From Myxococcota bacterium (GTDB lineage Bacteria > Myxococcota > XYA12-FULL-58-9 > JALHOP01), in contig JALHOP010000004.1 of assembly GCA_022842935.1 (NCBI GenBank), positions 124,001 through 188,000 of the forward strand: DNA of 64,000 nucleotides, in the 5' to 3' direction. A model generated the notes under the pieces. The model saw nothing but the letters and a program-made list of their open reading frames with translations, made no database searches and was not told the DNA's origin. The translations under genes were made by a program, and so were the position numbers. This document shows, one piece after another, positions 55,111-64,000 of this stretch; positions within the stretch are counted from its first letter, which is position 1; each line of letters opens with the position of its first letter.

Positions 55111-56415
55111 CTAAGTTCCGAAACCGTCCACTAAGTGGCTGATTTTCTTCATGTTTGCCCTCTCGATGGGGCCGATGATGGTCGCCACGAGGCGCCCTTT
55201 GGCGAAGAGCTGCTTTGCCACGCGCCCGACGCTCTCTGCGCTCACTTGGCGCATCCGGCGCGCTTCTGCCTCGAGCATTTCGAGGTCCAGCGCATCGCTG
55301 CAGGTTGACCCGAACAGCGTCGCGGCGCCGAAGTGGTTTGCAAGCTCGGTTGTCGAGTCGATGCGGTACTCGAGCTCGTGGAGACTGCGCTCGCAGACGT
55401 CGTCGATCTCGCTGTCGCTGACGCCCTCGGCGATCAGCTTGGCCAAGACATCGAGCGTCGCGGCTATGGCAGAGGCGGCCCGGCGCGGCGCGACCTTCAA
55501 CTCGATGTCGTAAAGCCCACAGTCAGCATAACAATCAAGGCCGGTCGTCATCTCGTAAACCAAGCCGCGGCGCTCGCATACAGCCTGCTGCAAGCGCGAG
55601 CCCATCCCGTCGTCCAGGATACGCGTCAGGAATTGCATGGCCATGAAGTCATCGTGGACGTCGGGAATCGCCTCGAAGGTCAGTTGCACCGACAGCTGCG
55701 AGCTCGAGACGCTGCGCGTGATCAGCCTGTCGCGATTCGTGAAGCGCGCGGCGTCCCCGTCGGTCGTCACCGGCCCGGACGGAAACTTCGCGAACGCCTC
55801 GGCGGCAATCGCCACCACCTCGGCGGCCTTCAGCGGGCCCGCGATGCAGAGGACGGCGTTCGGCCCCACGTAGTGCCTGGCGTGGTGCGCCTGCACGTCG
55901 CTCACCGCGAAGCCGTTCAAGCTCTCGACGGAGCCGGTGATGCGCCGGCCCATGGGATGCCCGCTCCAGATGTTGGCGCGGGAGACGTTGTTGATGTTGA
56001 CGTCTTCGCCGCTCGCATCGAGGTCAGAGCGAAGCTCCTCTTCGATGATGTGCCGTTCGACATCGATCTCCTGGAACAACGGTCGGGCGACCATGTCGGC
56101 CAGCACGCTCAAGAAGCCCCGCGTTCTGCTGGGATGGACCGTGGCGGCGAGCTGCGTGTGGTCACGCCACGTCGAAGCGTTCAACAAGCCGCCGCTCTTC
56201 TCGAAGGCCCGCGCGAGTGCGAGCGAATCGGGGTGGCTCGCGCTGCCGCGGAAGAGCATGTGCTCGACCATATGCGACAGACCCCATTGGGCGACCTGCT
56301 CGTGCCGTGAGCCGACGCGAACGAACAACGCAATGTCGCTCGAATGCAGGTAGGGCTGCTGGATGGCGACCACCTGCAGACCGTTATCGAGCGTCGCTTT
56401 TTCGTAGGCGAGCAT
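55111..56415 (-). CDS. M16-family zinc peptidase
   Basis: The inverted zinc motif His48-Met-Val-Glu51-His52 is present, and Glu125-Glu127 (IIEEELRSD) supplies the third ligand region about 75 residues later. The second, inactive-type half domain follows with DDGMGSRLQQAVCERRGLVYEM. The 434-residue size matches single-gene bacterial M16B proteins such as processing peptidases. No signal peptide is seen, so it is likely cytoplasmic. It lies alone, 129 bases from the sensor kinase gene on the same strand. Confidence 0.93.
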   Translation of the reverse strand: MLAYEKATLDNGLQVVAIQQPYLHSSDIALFVRVGSRHEQVAQWGLSHMVEHMLFRGSASHPDSLALARAFEKSGGLLNASTWRDHTQLAATVHPSRTRGFLSVLADMVARPLFQEIDVERHIIEEELRSDLDASGEDVNINNVSRANIWSGHPMGRRITGSVESLNGFAVSDVQAHHARHYVGPNAVLCIAGPLKAAEVVAIAAEAFAKFPSGPVTTDGDAARFTNRDRLITRSVSSSQLSVQLTFEAIPDVHDDFMAMQFLTRILDDGMGSRLQQAVCERRGLVYEMTTGLDCYADCGLYDIELKVAPRRAASAIAATLDVLAKLIAEGVSDSEIDDVCERSLHELEYRIDSTTELANHFGAATLFGSTCSDALDLEMLEAEARRMRQVSAESVGRVAKQLFAKGRLVATIIGPIERANMKKISHLVDGFGT

Positions 56416-56544
56416 GGGGAGACGCTGATGTTAGTGGGCGGGCAGGGTCAGTCAATAGGCGGGGACGGGGCGATCGGGCCTAGATGTGGGGGATTTTGTC
56501 ACCAACGCGCGGCTTTTTTAGCTCTGGCAGGCACTTACAAGCGC

Positions 56545-58464
56545 TCAAGGGGTTGGCAGAGACAGGGTGACCCGGGTGCCTTTGGGGGGATTGGCGGCGA
56601 TTGCGATGCTTCCGCCATGCTCGCTCACGATTTGCTGGGTGAGCGATAGGCCAAGCCCGGTACCGCTCTCTTTGGTCGAAAAAAATGGCTCGAAAACGCG
56701 TGCGCGCAACGCGTCGGGGATGCCTCCGCCCTCGTCGACGACCTCGATGACTGCGCTGCCGTTCTCGCGAGCGGTTCGCACGCGCAGGCGTCCGCCTTCG
56801 GGCATCGCCTCGCGCCCGTTCCTGACGATGTTGAGCATGCCCTGACGGAGCTGGCCGGGGTCGACCATGGCGCGCGGTGGGGGGGAAGCAAGCTCGAGCA
56901 CGACATCGATCTTCGCTTGCTTCATCTCCTCGCTCAGCATGCTGAACAGGTCACCGACGAGTTGATTGAGGTCGGCGTCGCGCAGGGCTGGGCGTGGTAG
57001 CCGCGCCATCTGCAAGTAGCTCTCGGTGACCGCGGTCAAGCGCTCGATCTCGCCGGCAATCGCGGTGAGCAGCGCCCGTGCTTCGTTCTTGTGCGCCCCT
57101 TCGAGGCTGGCCTCGAGCTCGTCCTGGAGGAGCTCGGCGTTGAGGCCTATCGCTGATAGTGGGTTGCGGATCTCGTGCGCGACTTGTGCGGAGAGGCGAC
57201 CCACCGCGGCGAGGTGTTCGGAGGCGAGTAGCTGACCCTTGAGTCGCACCGCGTCGGTGACATCATCGCAGACCCAAATGAAGCCGCGGGTGGCGCCGCT
57301 CTCGTCCACGTAAGGCGTCATGGTGACGTCGATGAGGGACTCGCGTTCGCCCGCCCGCGGGACCGGAACCCCGTCGTAGCGCGCGACGGCCTTGGCGGCA
57401 GCCGCGCGCTCGCGCTCCTCGAAGAAGGCAGGGTTGCGAGCCTTTAGCGCTTTGCCGAGCGGGTGGTCGTCGATGTCGAGATCGGTGTCGACCGCCAGTC
57501 CGAACAGCTCGCGCGCCGCCCGATTGCTGCCGATGACCCGCCCGACGGGATCGGTCACGACGACCGCCGAGCGCAGGCTGTTGACGAGATTGTCGTTGTA
57601 CAGCTTGAGCAGCGCGAGCTCGTGTTCGGCGCGGCGTGCGCTCTGGGCGGCACGCTCGCTGTCACGAAGGCGCTGGTTCGCCAAGGCTTCGTTGTCGGCG
57701 ATCCGCTTGGCTAGCTCGCCCTCGCGTTCGGCGAGCGCGCGCTCCTCGCGCGTCGTCGGCGCCACCGTGTCGCCGAGCGCGAGACGGCGCAGCCGACTGA
57801 CAGGGCGGAGCGTGAGGTAGGTCCCAACGGCGATCCAGGGAAGCAACGCGAGCCACACCCAGCGCGGCACCAACGCGCGGTTCCCAGTGGCGCTCTTCGC
57901 TTGCCACTCGAGCGCACGGCGGACGATCGTGCTTGCGCGCCGCAAGTCGGTCGCGACTTCGGCCGCCCCCTGTTCCACGTCGTGTAGCGCCGTCGTCGTC
58001 AGCTCGGGGTCTTCGCCGTCGAGTGAATCGAGCAAAGCTGCAAAGCTCTGGCCCACGTCATTCAGGCGGCTTCGGGCTCGGTCGAGCTCGTCGGCCGCGC
58101 GCTGCATATCGGCGCGCCAGCGTTGATCGGCCGCGGGCAAGGCGGCCCGGAGCAGAGCGGCACGCGTCTCGATGATGCTCTTGTCCATGTCTTCTGCGTA
58201 GTGCTCGGCGCTGTAGGCGACGATGGGGACGCGGTTGGCGAGCCTAGGGTCGAGAACGGCTTCGCGCGCGCGGGCGACGGCTCGCTCGTGATAGTCGGCG
58301 ACGCGCGTCATGATCTGCTCGAGGTCACTGCGCGTCTGGCCGACCGCATTGACCTGCTGCGCAAGGCGGGTGCGATCGATCCAGCTCGCGCCAGCGAGCG
58401 CCGCAGTGAGCACAACCGTCAGGAGCGGCGCCCAGAGGATCTTGAGGCGCAGGTCGATGGCCAC
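56545..58464 (-). CDS. Sensor histidine kinase with PAS domain
   Basis: Two membrane segments (about 10-27 and 201-220) enclose a helical periplasmic sensor region. A coiled coil (240-285) leads to a PAS domain (about 290-405), a HisKA domain with His430 in AHEIRNPLS, and an HATPase domain with NIVRNGREAMP and DEGGGIPD. All catalytic motifs are intact. GTG 58464 is the start. No response regulator gene is adjacent, so it is an orphan or signals through a distant partner. Confidence 0.93.
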   Translation of the reverse strand: MAIDLRLKILWAPLLTVVLTAALAGASWIDRTRLAQQVNAVGQTRSDLEQIMTRVADYHERAVARAREAVLDPRLANRVPIVAYSAEHYAEDMDKSIIETRAALLRAALPAADQRWRADMQRAADELDRARSRLNDVGQSFAALLDSLDGEDPELTTTALHDVEQGAAEVATDLRRASTIVRRALEWQAKSATGNRALVPRWVWLALLPWIAVGTYLTLRPVSRLRRLALGDTVAPTTREERALAEREGELAKRIADNEALANQRLRDSERAAQSARRAEHELALLKLYNDNLVNSLRSAVVVTDPVGRVIGSNRAARELFGLAVDTDLDIDDHPLGKALKARNPAFFEERERAAAAKAVARYDGVPVPRAGERESLIDVTMTPYVDESGATRGFIWVCDDVTDAVRLKGQLLASEHLAAVGRLSAQVAHEIRNPLSAIGLNAELLQDELEASLEGAHKNEARALLTAIAGEIERLTAVTESYLQMARLPRPALRDADLNQLVGDLFSMLSEEMKQAKIDVVLELASPPPRAMVDPGQLRQGMLNIVRNGREAMPEGGRLRVRTARENGSAVIEVVDEGGGIPDALRARVFEPFFSTKESGTGLGLSLTQQIVSEHGGSIAIAANPPKGTRVTLSLPTP

Positions 58465-58896
58465 GTTGCTACGCTAACACGTCGAGCGCGCGAGCGGATC
58501 CCCCAAACCCGCGGTGCGGCCGGGGTAAGGGTACCTGCGGCGGCGAGACGTTATAGCGGAGACGATGTTCACGGTTGTCCGGATGCCGTACGCGCTTTGC
58601 CGGCTGGTTAGCGCGGTCGATGGCCACTCGCGTCACCCCGGGACGGCAAGAGCTTCACTTCAGGGCGCTCCGAGCTGCCCGCCTGGGTGTCGACGGCCCC
58701 CCCGCGATCGAGCGCGACATGACGCCGGGGGCGGGGAGCCACAAGGCGCGCCGAACACCGCCGCAGCTGTTTGGTTTTTCTCGTTTTTTCAGGCGCGTTG
58801 CGTCGCTCGTCGGCGTTGGATGACGCCGCGGCGGAGGCGTGCTCAGAGACACACCGTCGCAACGTAACCCGCCGATAACACGAGCCGGAGGAGTCT
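58465..58896. other. Intergenic region with a possible small gene
   Basis: No recognised protein. A 67-codon plus-strand frame from ATG 58620 to 58823 has gene-like codon bias but no ribosome-binding site. A terminator-like stem lies inside it: CCGAACA 58751-58757 with TGTTTGG 58768-58774 (one G-U), then TTTTT and TTTTTT tracts to 58789. The two interpretations exclude each other. The GTG 58897 has GGAGGAG just upstream. Confidence 0.4.
58751..58789 (+). terminator. Orphan terminator-like hairpin with T-tracts
   Basis: A 7-bp stem with a 10-base loop followed by GTTTTTCTCGTTTTTTC. No plus-strand gene is clearly encoded upstream, so a small RNA or small ORF from about 58550-58750 could end here. 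The nearest -10-like element is TATAGC at 58552-58557, without a good -35. Confidence 0.45.
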
Positions 58897-60195
58897 GTGC
58901 CGGCACGGTTGACCGCTCGATTGGCATTCGGCGTCGCGGTGCTCTTGGCACCTTTCCCAGCATTGGCGGGGAAGGGCCGAGTCGCTTTGCATCCGGTTGT
59001 CGTCATTGGCGGCAGCGTTCCCGAGAGCGCTGCCGCTTCAATGACGCAGGCTCTCATCGACGAGCTCAAGGCGCTCGAGGTTCAGGCCATCCTCGTCCAG
59101 GACGTCGTCGCGCCTGAAGCCGTCACGATCGCCGCGCCGGCGACGGACCCGAAAGCAGCCCAGCGCCTCGCCGAAGGGCGCAAAGCGCTGCAGAAGCTCC
59201 AGCTACCAAAGGCCATCCCGGCCCTCGAGGCCGCTGTTGCGGGGTTTGCAGGCGACGACGCGCGAGCGGGTGAGGCAGCGCTCTTGCTTGCCGAGGCGCA
59301 CTACCGTCGTGGCGACGAAGCCAAGGGGCGTAAGGCTCTCGAGACCGTGGCGCGGGTGGCCCCCGACACCCGGCTCAGCCCGAGCAAATACCCGCCGGTA
59401 TTCATCAGCGCTTTCAAAGAGGTTCGAGCGCGTGTTGTGAAGGACTCGCGATCTGTGACGACGTCTGCCGATCAGCCTGGCCGCGCCATTCGCTCTGGAA
59501 TCGAGGCCAACACATGTGACGGCGCGATGCGGGCGCGTGGTGTGCGACTCGCCCGCGCGCCGGATGCCGACCTCGTCGTCCTATTGGGTATCGCCAACGG
59601 CGAACGCTTCTTCACCGTTGGGGGCTTTGCCGGCGATGTTCGGACGGGCCGCTGGGCGACTCTGCCGACGCTCAAGGTCGACGCCAACATGCTCTCGGCG
59701 AGCATCGAAGGCGGCAAGCTGGCGCGCGAGCTCGTCACACTCGGCAAGCGCTTCGTCGCGACCCAGGTCGAAGGCGAGCTTCGTTTCGTCGATGCCGTCA
59801 TACCTCCCACCCCTGCTGCGGCGGTCGGCCAAGAGCCTGAGGTGCTGAACCCTGACCGGCGCCCGCTCAATGACAGCACGTCGTTTGCGACCTTCGCGCC
59901 GCCAGCGGTCCAAGAGCCCGGGCCGCTCACGCGCAGCTCTGCGACCGACAATCTCGAGCGCGACACGGCTCTCGCTGCCGATATCGCGGCCCTCGACGGC
60001 TACGCGACCGAGCCCAGCTACGCCGACGTGCCGCTCGCGACCAGCGCGACCGAGGCAAGGCGCGGTGGCGTCCTTGGCAAGTGGTGGTTCTGGACGGCGG
60101 TTGGGGTTGGCGCCGCTGTTCTCGGCGGCACCGCGTATTACCTGATGAGCCGCGACCGGCCGAGCGACACACTCTCGGTGCAGGCCGCCTGGTGA
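58897..60195 (+). CDS. TPR-like protein with C-terminal membrane anchor
   Basis: GTG 58897 is preceded by GGAGGAG. The 432-residue product has a signal peptide (ending PFPALAG), a TPR-like segment (about 85-150), a block RLSPSKYPPVFISAFKEVRARV, a beta-rich middle, a low-complexity stretch, and one C-terminal membrane segment near residues 394-413. Its order parallels the protein at 29868, and both are next to a surface lipoprotein gene. The stop overlaps the GTG start of the kelch gene. Confidence 0.8.
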   Translation: MPARLTARLAFGVAVLLAPFPALAGKGRVALHPVVVIGGSVPESAAASMTQALIDELKALEVQAILVQDVVAPEAVTIAAPATDPKAAQRLAEGRKALQKLQLPKAIPALEAAVAGFAGDDARAGEAALLLAEAHYRRGDEAKGRKALETVARVAPDTRLSPSKYPPVFISAFKEVRARVVKDSRSVTTSADQPGRAIRSGIEANTCDGAMRARGVRLARAPDADLVVLLGIANGERFFTVGGFAGDVRTGRWATLPTLKVDANMLSASIEGGKLARELVTLGKRFVATQVEGELRFVDAVIPPTPAAAVGQEPEVLNPDRRPLNDSTSFATFAPPAVQEPGPLTRSSATDNLERDTALAADIAALDGYATEPSYADVPLATSATEARRGGVLGKWWFWTAVGVGAAVLGGTAYYLMSRDRPSDTLSVQAAW

Positions 60196-61655
60196 AGCAG
60201 CTCGCAGTCTTCGTCGCCGCCGGTCTCGTCGCCTGCGGAGGGCCGCCGGCCTTGCAGCTCGAGATCCATCGACCCTGCAACGGCTCCTCGCTCGAGACCA
60301 ACGGCGTCGCCTGGGTTGAGCTAGCCATCGCGTCACCCGAGCTCGACGCGCCGGTGCGTGCTACGTTTGGTGCCGGCGAGTCACAGGGTAGTCTCGACGC
60401 CATCAGTGCGGTTTCGCGTGCGACGATCGCGGTCGCGGGTCGTCTTGCTGACCGTGACGGCGGAGTTGGGTCGGTGGTGGTCGCGGGCGGGGTTGGCTAT
60501 GTCGACCTGGTCGAAAATCAAGAGCGGGTCGCGTTGGTTGCCGGACAAGTGCGTACCTTCATCCGTGCGACCCCCACCGCCGAGGTCGACGCCGCGTGTA
60601 CCGAGCAAGTGATGGCGCGCGTGTCGCATTCGGCGAGCCTGCTCGACGATGGCCGTGTCCTCCTGGCCGGCGGTGCGGACGACAACGGCCCGCTCTCGTC
60701 CAGCGAAATCTACGACCCACGCGAAGGGACGTTCGGCGCGGGGCCAGCCATGACGGTCGCGCGCAGCGGCCATGCTGCCACCGTCCTGCTCGGTGGTCGC
60801 GTGCTCCTCTCCGGCGGTTTCGACGCCGCTGGAAAGCCGGTGGCTTCGGTTGAGCTCTTCGACGGCGACACCTTCTTGCCGCCCGTCGGTATGGACGAAG
60901 GACGCGCGTTCCACACCGCGACGCTGCTCAAGGACGGCCGCGTCCTCATTGCAGGTGGCCTCGGTAGCGGCGGCACGGTGGTGCCGACCACCGCCATCTA
61001 CGATCCACGCAATGACAGCGTCGTTGATGGTCCAAACCTCAAGGCGCCGCGCGCCCGACACGCTGCGGTGCTCGTGGACGACGCCGTCGTCGCCTTGATC
61101 GGCGGTGTCAACGATGTGTCGACCGTGGGCCGGGTCGAGTTCGTCGACATCGATGGCGACATTAGCATCAATGGTCCGGTGTTGCGGACACCCCGAAGTG
61201 ATGCGGCGGTTGGGTACTTGGCGAACAAGCGCGCGATCGTGGTGGCCGGCGGTTATGCCGAGCGCGTCCAAGAGATCGGGCGAGGCACTGCCATCACGGG
61301 CATCGAGGTGATCGACATCGAAAACGACCTCGAAGCCAGCGCCATCGCTTGTGCTGACGCGAACCTGACCACGCCTCGCGCGGCCGCCGCCGTCTCGCCT
61401 GCTCCAGGCGGGCTTTTGCTTGCTGGTGGTTCGGTGGCACCTGGTGAGGCGAGCAACAGCGCGGAGCTGCTCACCTTCGATGCGGGCCCGTGCCGCCCGA
61501 CCATCGACCCGGTTGGTGACCTCTACGCCAGTCGCTTCGCTGGCACCGCGACTCCGCTTGTCAGTGGCGACGTCTTGGTCGCCGGCGGCGCCACCATCGC
61601 CAAGGGCACGTTCTCGTCACGCAAAGCAGCAGAGATCTTCATCGTCCCACGTTAG
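60192..61655 (+). CDS. Kelch-repeat lipoprotein
   Basis: GTG 60192 overlaps the previous stop and begins a signal ending GLVACGG with Cys15. The 487-residue product has at least five kelch-like blades, each with a run such as HSASLLDDGRVLLAGGADD, GHAATVLLGGRVLLSGG, FHTATLLKDGRVLIAGGLG and RHAAVLVDDAVVALIGGV. This predicts a beta propeller at the cell surface. It follows the membrane-anchored TPR protein and precedes a soluble TPR protein; the three are probably one operon. Confidence 0.9.
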   Translation: MKQLAVFVAAGLVACGGPPALQLEIHRPCNGSSLETNGVAWVELAIASPELDAPVRATFGAGESQGSLDAISAVSRATIAVAGRLADRDGGVGSVVVAGGVGYVDLVENQERVALVAGQVRTFIRATPTAEVDAACTEQVMARVSHSASLLDDGRVLLAGGADDNGPLSSSEIYDPREGTFGAGPAMTVARSGHAATVLLGGRVLLSGGFDAAGKPVASVELFDGDTFLPPVGMDEGRAFHTATLLKDGRVLIAGGLGSGGTVVPTTAIYDPRNDSVVDGPNLKAPRARHAAVLVDDAVVALIGGVNDVSTVGRVEFVDIDGDISINGPVLRTPRSDAAVGYLANKRAIVVAGGYAERVQEIGRGTAITGIEVIDIENDLEASAIACADANLTTPRAAAAVSPAPGGLLLAGGSVAPGEASNSAELLTFDAGPCRPTIDPVGDLYASRFAGTATPLVSGDVLVAGGATIAKGTFSSRKAAEIFIVPR

Positions 61656-61666
61656 AGGTTTGCAGC

Positions 61667-62107
61667 ATGGCTATCGTCGTTGATCGCGAAAGACTCGAGG
61701 CGCTCCGCGCCGCGCGTGGCGTCGGGAGCGTGCCCGGCGATGTGCACGAGCTCTTGCGTGACGCCGAGCATGCGAAGCTCCGTGGCAACTTCGAGGAGGC
61801 CGAGCGCCTCTTGCAAGAAGCACTGCTCACCGATCCGTCGCGGCCGTCGGTGTGGAGCATGGTTGGGGCGCTCGAGGACCAGCTCGGCGAGGTCTCGGTC
61901 GCGCGCGAAGCCTATCGAGAGGCCTTGTCGCTCGCCGACGACGATGAGACGGGACTCGCCCTCGCGAGACTCCACATGTCGGTTGGTGAGTGGGACGACG
62001 CCATCGCGGTCGCGACGCACCTGGCCCTGAACGGACAAGACGAAGAAACGCGAGGCGTGGCCACACGACTCGCACACGAAGCGAAAGCGCGAAAGGGAGC
62101 GAGCTGA
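61667..62107 (+). CDS. TPR protein
   Basis: A 146-residue soluble protein with TPR helices at about residues 31-133: AEHAKLRGNFEEAERLLQEAL, SMVGALEDQLGEVSVAREAYREAL and ARLHMSVGEWDDAIAVATHLAL. No signal peptide. It overlaps the RNB gene by one base (TGATG), so the two are likely translated together. Such proteins are protein-binding adaptors; the partner is unknown. Confidence 0.8.
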   Translation: MAIVVDRERLEALRAARGVGSVPGDVHELLRDAEHAKLRGNFEEAERLLQEALLTDPSRPSVWSMVGALEDQLGEVSVAREAYREALSLADDDETGLALARLHMSVGEWDDAIAVATHLALNGQDEETRGVATRLAHEAKARKGAS

Positions 62108-64000
62108 TGCGACGAATCGTTGGTAACGAAGGACCTCGCGAGCGGCAGCCGCTGTCCGATGCCGGCCGCGCCGGGAAGACTCCCGCGCGGGGTGGCGCCA
62201 ATCGCACGGACACCCGGACCCCGACGTTGCCTCCTCGCACGTCGCTCCCCACGAGCGCCTCCGATACGCGCAGCGGCCGGACCGCGGCGCCTGCGGGAGC
62301 GAGCAGCGTTGCAGGCGGCCTGCACGATCTTGTGACTGCTCTGGCGGACACCACGCCGGCCCTTCTCCCCATGCAGACCGCTCCGCGCCGCGATTTGCAG
62401 GGAGAGGTGACTGGGCATCTGCGCCGGGTGGTCGGCAAGAAGAACCAGCTCGAAGCGACTTTTCACCCAGACGACCGTGGGTTGAAGCCGCTGGTCCTGC
62501 ACCCGCAAGACGCGCAGGGGATCGCCGAGGGTGGGCGCATCACCATCCAGGCCACCGAGGGGGGGCTTTCGCTAGTGACCCGGTCGACCGAGAAGGTCTT
62601 CAGCATGGTCGGTCGCGTCGAACGCGACGGACAGGGCCTTGCATTGGTCGCGCGCGATCCCAGAGCGCCACTACAGCGCGTGCCGCTCGTCGGGGCGAGC
62701 GACGCGATGCTCGGCAAGATGGTCCTTGCGCACGTCGAACAGCCTCTTTCGCAGGGTCGCACTGCTGAGATCCGCGAGACTTTCGCTGCCAACGAGAGCT
62801 GGAAGATGAAGTTCACCGAGATCGCCGTCCATCGGGGCGTCGAGGCGACCTTCTCGAAGGCTTACCTTGCGGAGCTCGACAAGCTCATCGCGAAGTTCAA
62901 CCCCGATGCGATCAAGGGGTACGTCGACCTCACTGACAAACCGTTCATCACAATCGACAATCCTTATTCGAAGGATCTCGACCAGGCGATGTGTATCGAA
63001 GACCACCCGACCATCAAGGGTGCGAGCGTCGTCTACTACGCCATAGCGGATATCAGCTATTTCTTCGGTTTGTCGGGCGGTGACAACGGCGCCATCAACG
63101 AGCGCGCACGACGTCTGCAAACCACCACCTACATGCCCGGCGTCGACATGCCGGTGCTGCACCGTGCGTTGTCCGAGAACCTCATCTCGCTGGGGGCCGA
63201 CGTCAAGCGCCCGTCTTTCGTCATCAAGTACACGGTTGGCGCCGACGGGAAGGTCTTGGACAAACCGGAGTTCATCGACGCGGTCGTGAAGAGCCAGCGC
63301 AAAACCAACTACGGCCACGCGCAGGACTATCTCGACGGCAAGGTGAAGGTCGACGATCCGGTGCTCAAGAACGCCTACGACCGCTTGAAGGTCGTCGGCG
63401 GGGCGCTGCTCGAGCAGGCGAAGTTGCGCGGCATGATCACGGCGCCCGAGGGTGAGCGCTGGGCCAACATCGATGCGAAAGGGGAGCTGGTGCTCGAGCG
63501 TCGCGGCCAGCGCTGGATCGAGGAGGCCAACGCGCAGATCTCGATCACTGCGAACGCGCTCGTCGGCGAATTCCTCGTCGCGAACAACGCGCCTGCATAT
63601 CATCGCATCCACAAGGCGGCAGACGCGAAGCGTCTCACCTTGGCGCGTGACGCCGTCCGCACGCTCGGCGTCGATTGGCCTGACGGAGTGTCGCCGGCCG
63701 AGATGCTGGCGAAGCTCGACCGCGCGATGCCAAAGTACCGCGCGGTGCGCAACCTCGTGCTGCGCGCGCAGCCCAAAGCGATTGTTTCGGCAGACCCGAC
63801 GAGTCACGAGGGGCTCAAGGTTCCGCACTACGTTCAGGTGACCGCGCCGATGCGGCGCGAGCGCGACGGACGCAACCATACCTTCGTGCGACAAGTCCGC
63901 GATGGCGAGACGCCCGACACCAGCCGCGGCGGCGAGGTGCTCGACTCCTCCGAGGTGGCGCAAGCGCGCGATGGCCGGATCGACCGCGAGGTTCGCGAGG
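62107..64000 (+). CDS. RNB-domain (RNase II/R family) protein, incomplete at window end
   Basis: The frame is open from ATG 62107 to the edge. A basic, Pro/Thr-rich N-terminus (about 85 residues) precedes an OB-like region (about 105-225) and the RNB domain. The metal site reads TIDNPYSKDLDQAM: Asp284, Asp290 and Asp292 match the first three conserved Asp, but Gln293 replaces the last Asp of the DxDD motif. VVYYAIADISYF, TTTYMPGVDMPVLHRALSENL and HEGLKVPHYVQVTAPMRR follow, the last near the conserved Arg. Activity may be altered. It is coupled to the TPR gene upstream. The 3' end is outside the window. Confidence 0.85.
   Translation, partial: MRRIVGNEGPRERQPLSDAGRAGKTPARGGANRTDTRTPTLPPRTSLPTSASDTRSGRTAAPAGASSVAGGLHDLVTALADTTPALLPMQTAPRRDLQGEVTGHLRRVVGKKNQLEATFHPDDRGLKPLVLHPQDAQGIAEGGRITIQATEGGLSLVTRSTEKVFSMVGRVERDGQGLALVARDPRAPLQRVPLVGASDAMLGKMVLAHVEQPLSQGRTAEIRETFAANESWKMKFTEIAVHRGVEATFSKAYLAELDKLIAKFNPDAIKGYVDLTDKPFITIDNPYSKDLDQAMCIEDHPTIKGASVVYYAIADISYFFGLSGGDNGAINERARRLQTTTYMPGVDMPVLHRALSENLISLGADVKRPSFVIKYTVGADGKVLDKPEFIDAVVKSQRKTNYGHAQDYLDGKVKVDDPVLKNAYDRLKVVGGALLEQAKLRGMITAPEGERWANIDAKGELVLERRGQRWIEEANAQISITANALVGEFLVANNAPAYHRIHKAADAKRLTLARDAVRTLGVDWPDGVSPAEMLAKLDRAMPKYRAVRNLVLRAQPKAIVSADPTSHEGLKVPHYVQVTAPMRRERDGRNHTFVRQVRDGETPDTSRGGEVLDSSEVAQARDGRIDREVRE

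Noticed and set aside
62671-63963. 430-codon open frame on the minus strand
   Set aside because: Antisense to the RNB gene, whose domain motifs are clear.

Overview
The window is GC-rich DNA with strongly GC-biased third codon positions. The accessory genes are those of a large-genome Gram-negative predatory or saprophytic type: a Pkn-like Ser/Thr kinase with a PEGA-like tail, an FHA protein, many lipoproteins (beta-propeller, kelch, VCBS-like), the DUF1592/DUF1552 pair, a Cys-rich myxobacterial-type lipoprotein hydrolase and an orphan histidine kinase. I infer Myxococcota or a related former delta-proteobacterial lineage. The species is not identified.

Layout. 1-12448: the S10-spc ribosomal superoperon, rpsJ-rplD-rplW-rplB-rpsS-rplV-rpsC-rplP-rpmC-rpsQ-rplN-rplX-rplE-rpsN-rpsH-rplF-rplR-rpsE-rpmD-rplO-secY-adk. 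rplC (L3) is missing from its usual place. 12449-31700: about 19 kb of accessory genes inserted between adk and infA. It holds a YwqK-repeat/FHA pair, a propeller-ankyrin lipoprotein, a GNAT enzyme, displaced map, a trypsin-like protease, protoporphyrinogen oxidase, two secreted carbohydrate-active lipoproteins on the minus strand, a kinase with two surface-associated proteins, and a small membrane protein. 31715-36155: the alpha block infA-rpmJ-rpsM-rpsK-rpsD-rpoA, then an opposite-strand gene, then rplQ with its own promoter and terminator. 36545-41312: a small gene and an envelope cluster (LPP20 lipoprotein, trypsin-like protease, LpoB-like lipoprotein, COG3014 lipoprotein) behind a promoter region that carries a perfect CRP-type palindrome. 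41331-51578: a frameshifted gene, then queA-tgt and yajC-secD-secF, split by an unknown gene and a large HExxH metalloprotease gene. 51777-64000: DUF1592/DUF1552, an M16 peptidase, a sensor kinase, and an operon of TPR/membrane-anchor protein, kelch lipoprotein, TPR protein and an RNB-domain protein that runs off the window.

The core regions serve translation, transcription and Sec export: ribosomal proteins, RNA polymerase alpha, IF-1, SecY, SecDF-YajC, methionine aminopeptidase, and the queuosine tRNA enzymes. Much of the accessory content is exported protein that would use that machinery.

The most unusual signals are these. Long, hairpin-dense spacers lie before rplN, rplE, rpsH, rpsE, secY and rpoA. 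L3 is missing from the S10 operon. rplQ is uncoupled from rpoA by an antisense gene. The RNB protein has Gln in place of the last metal-binding Asp. A HExxH/ExxxD metalloprotease of unrecognised family sits next to the Sec genes. Lys/Ala-rich tails sit on L29, S17, L5 and L30.
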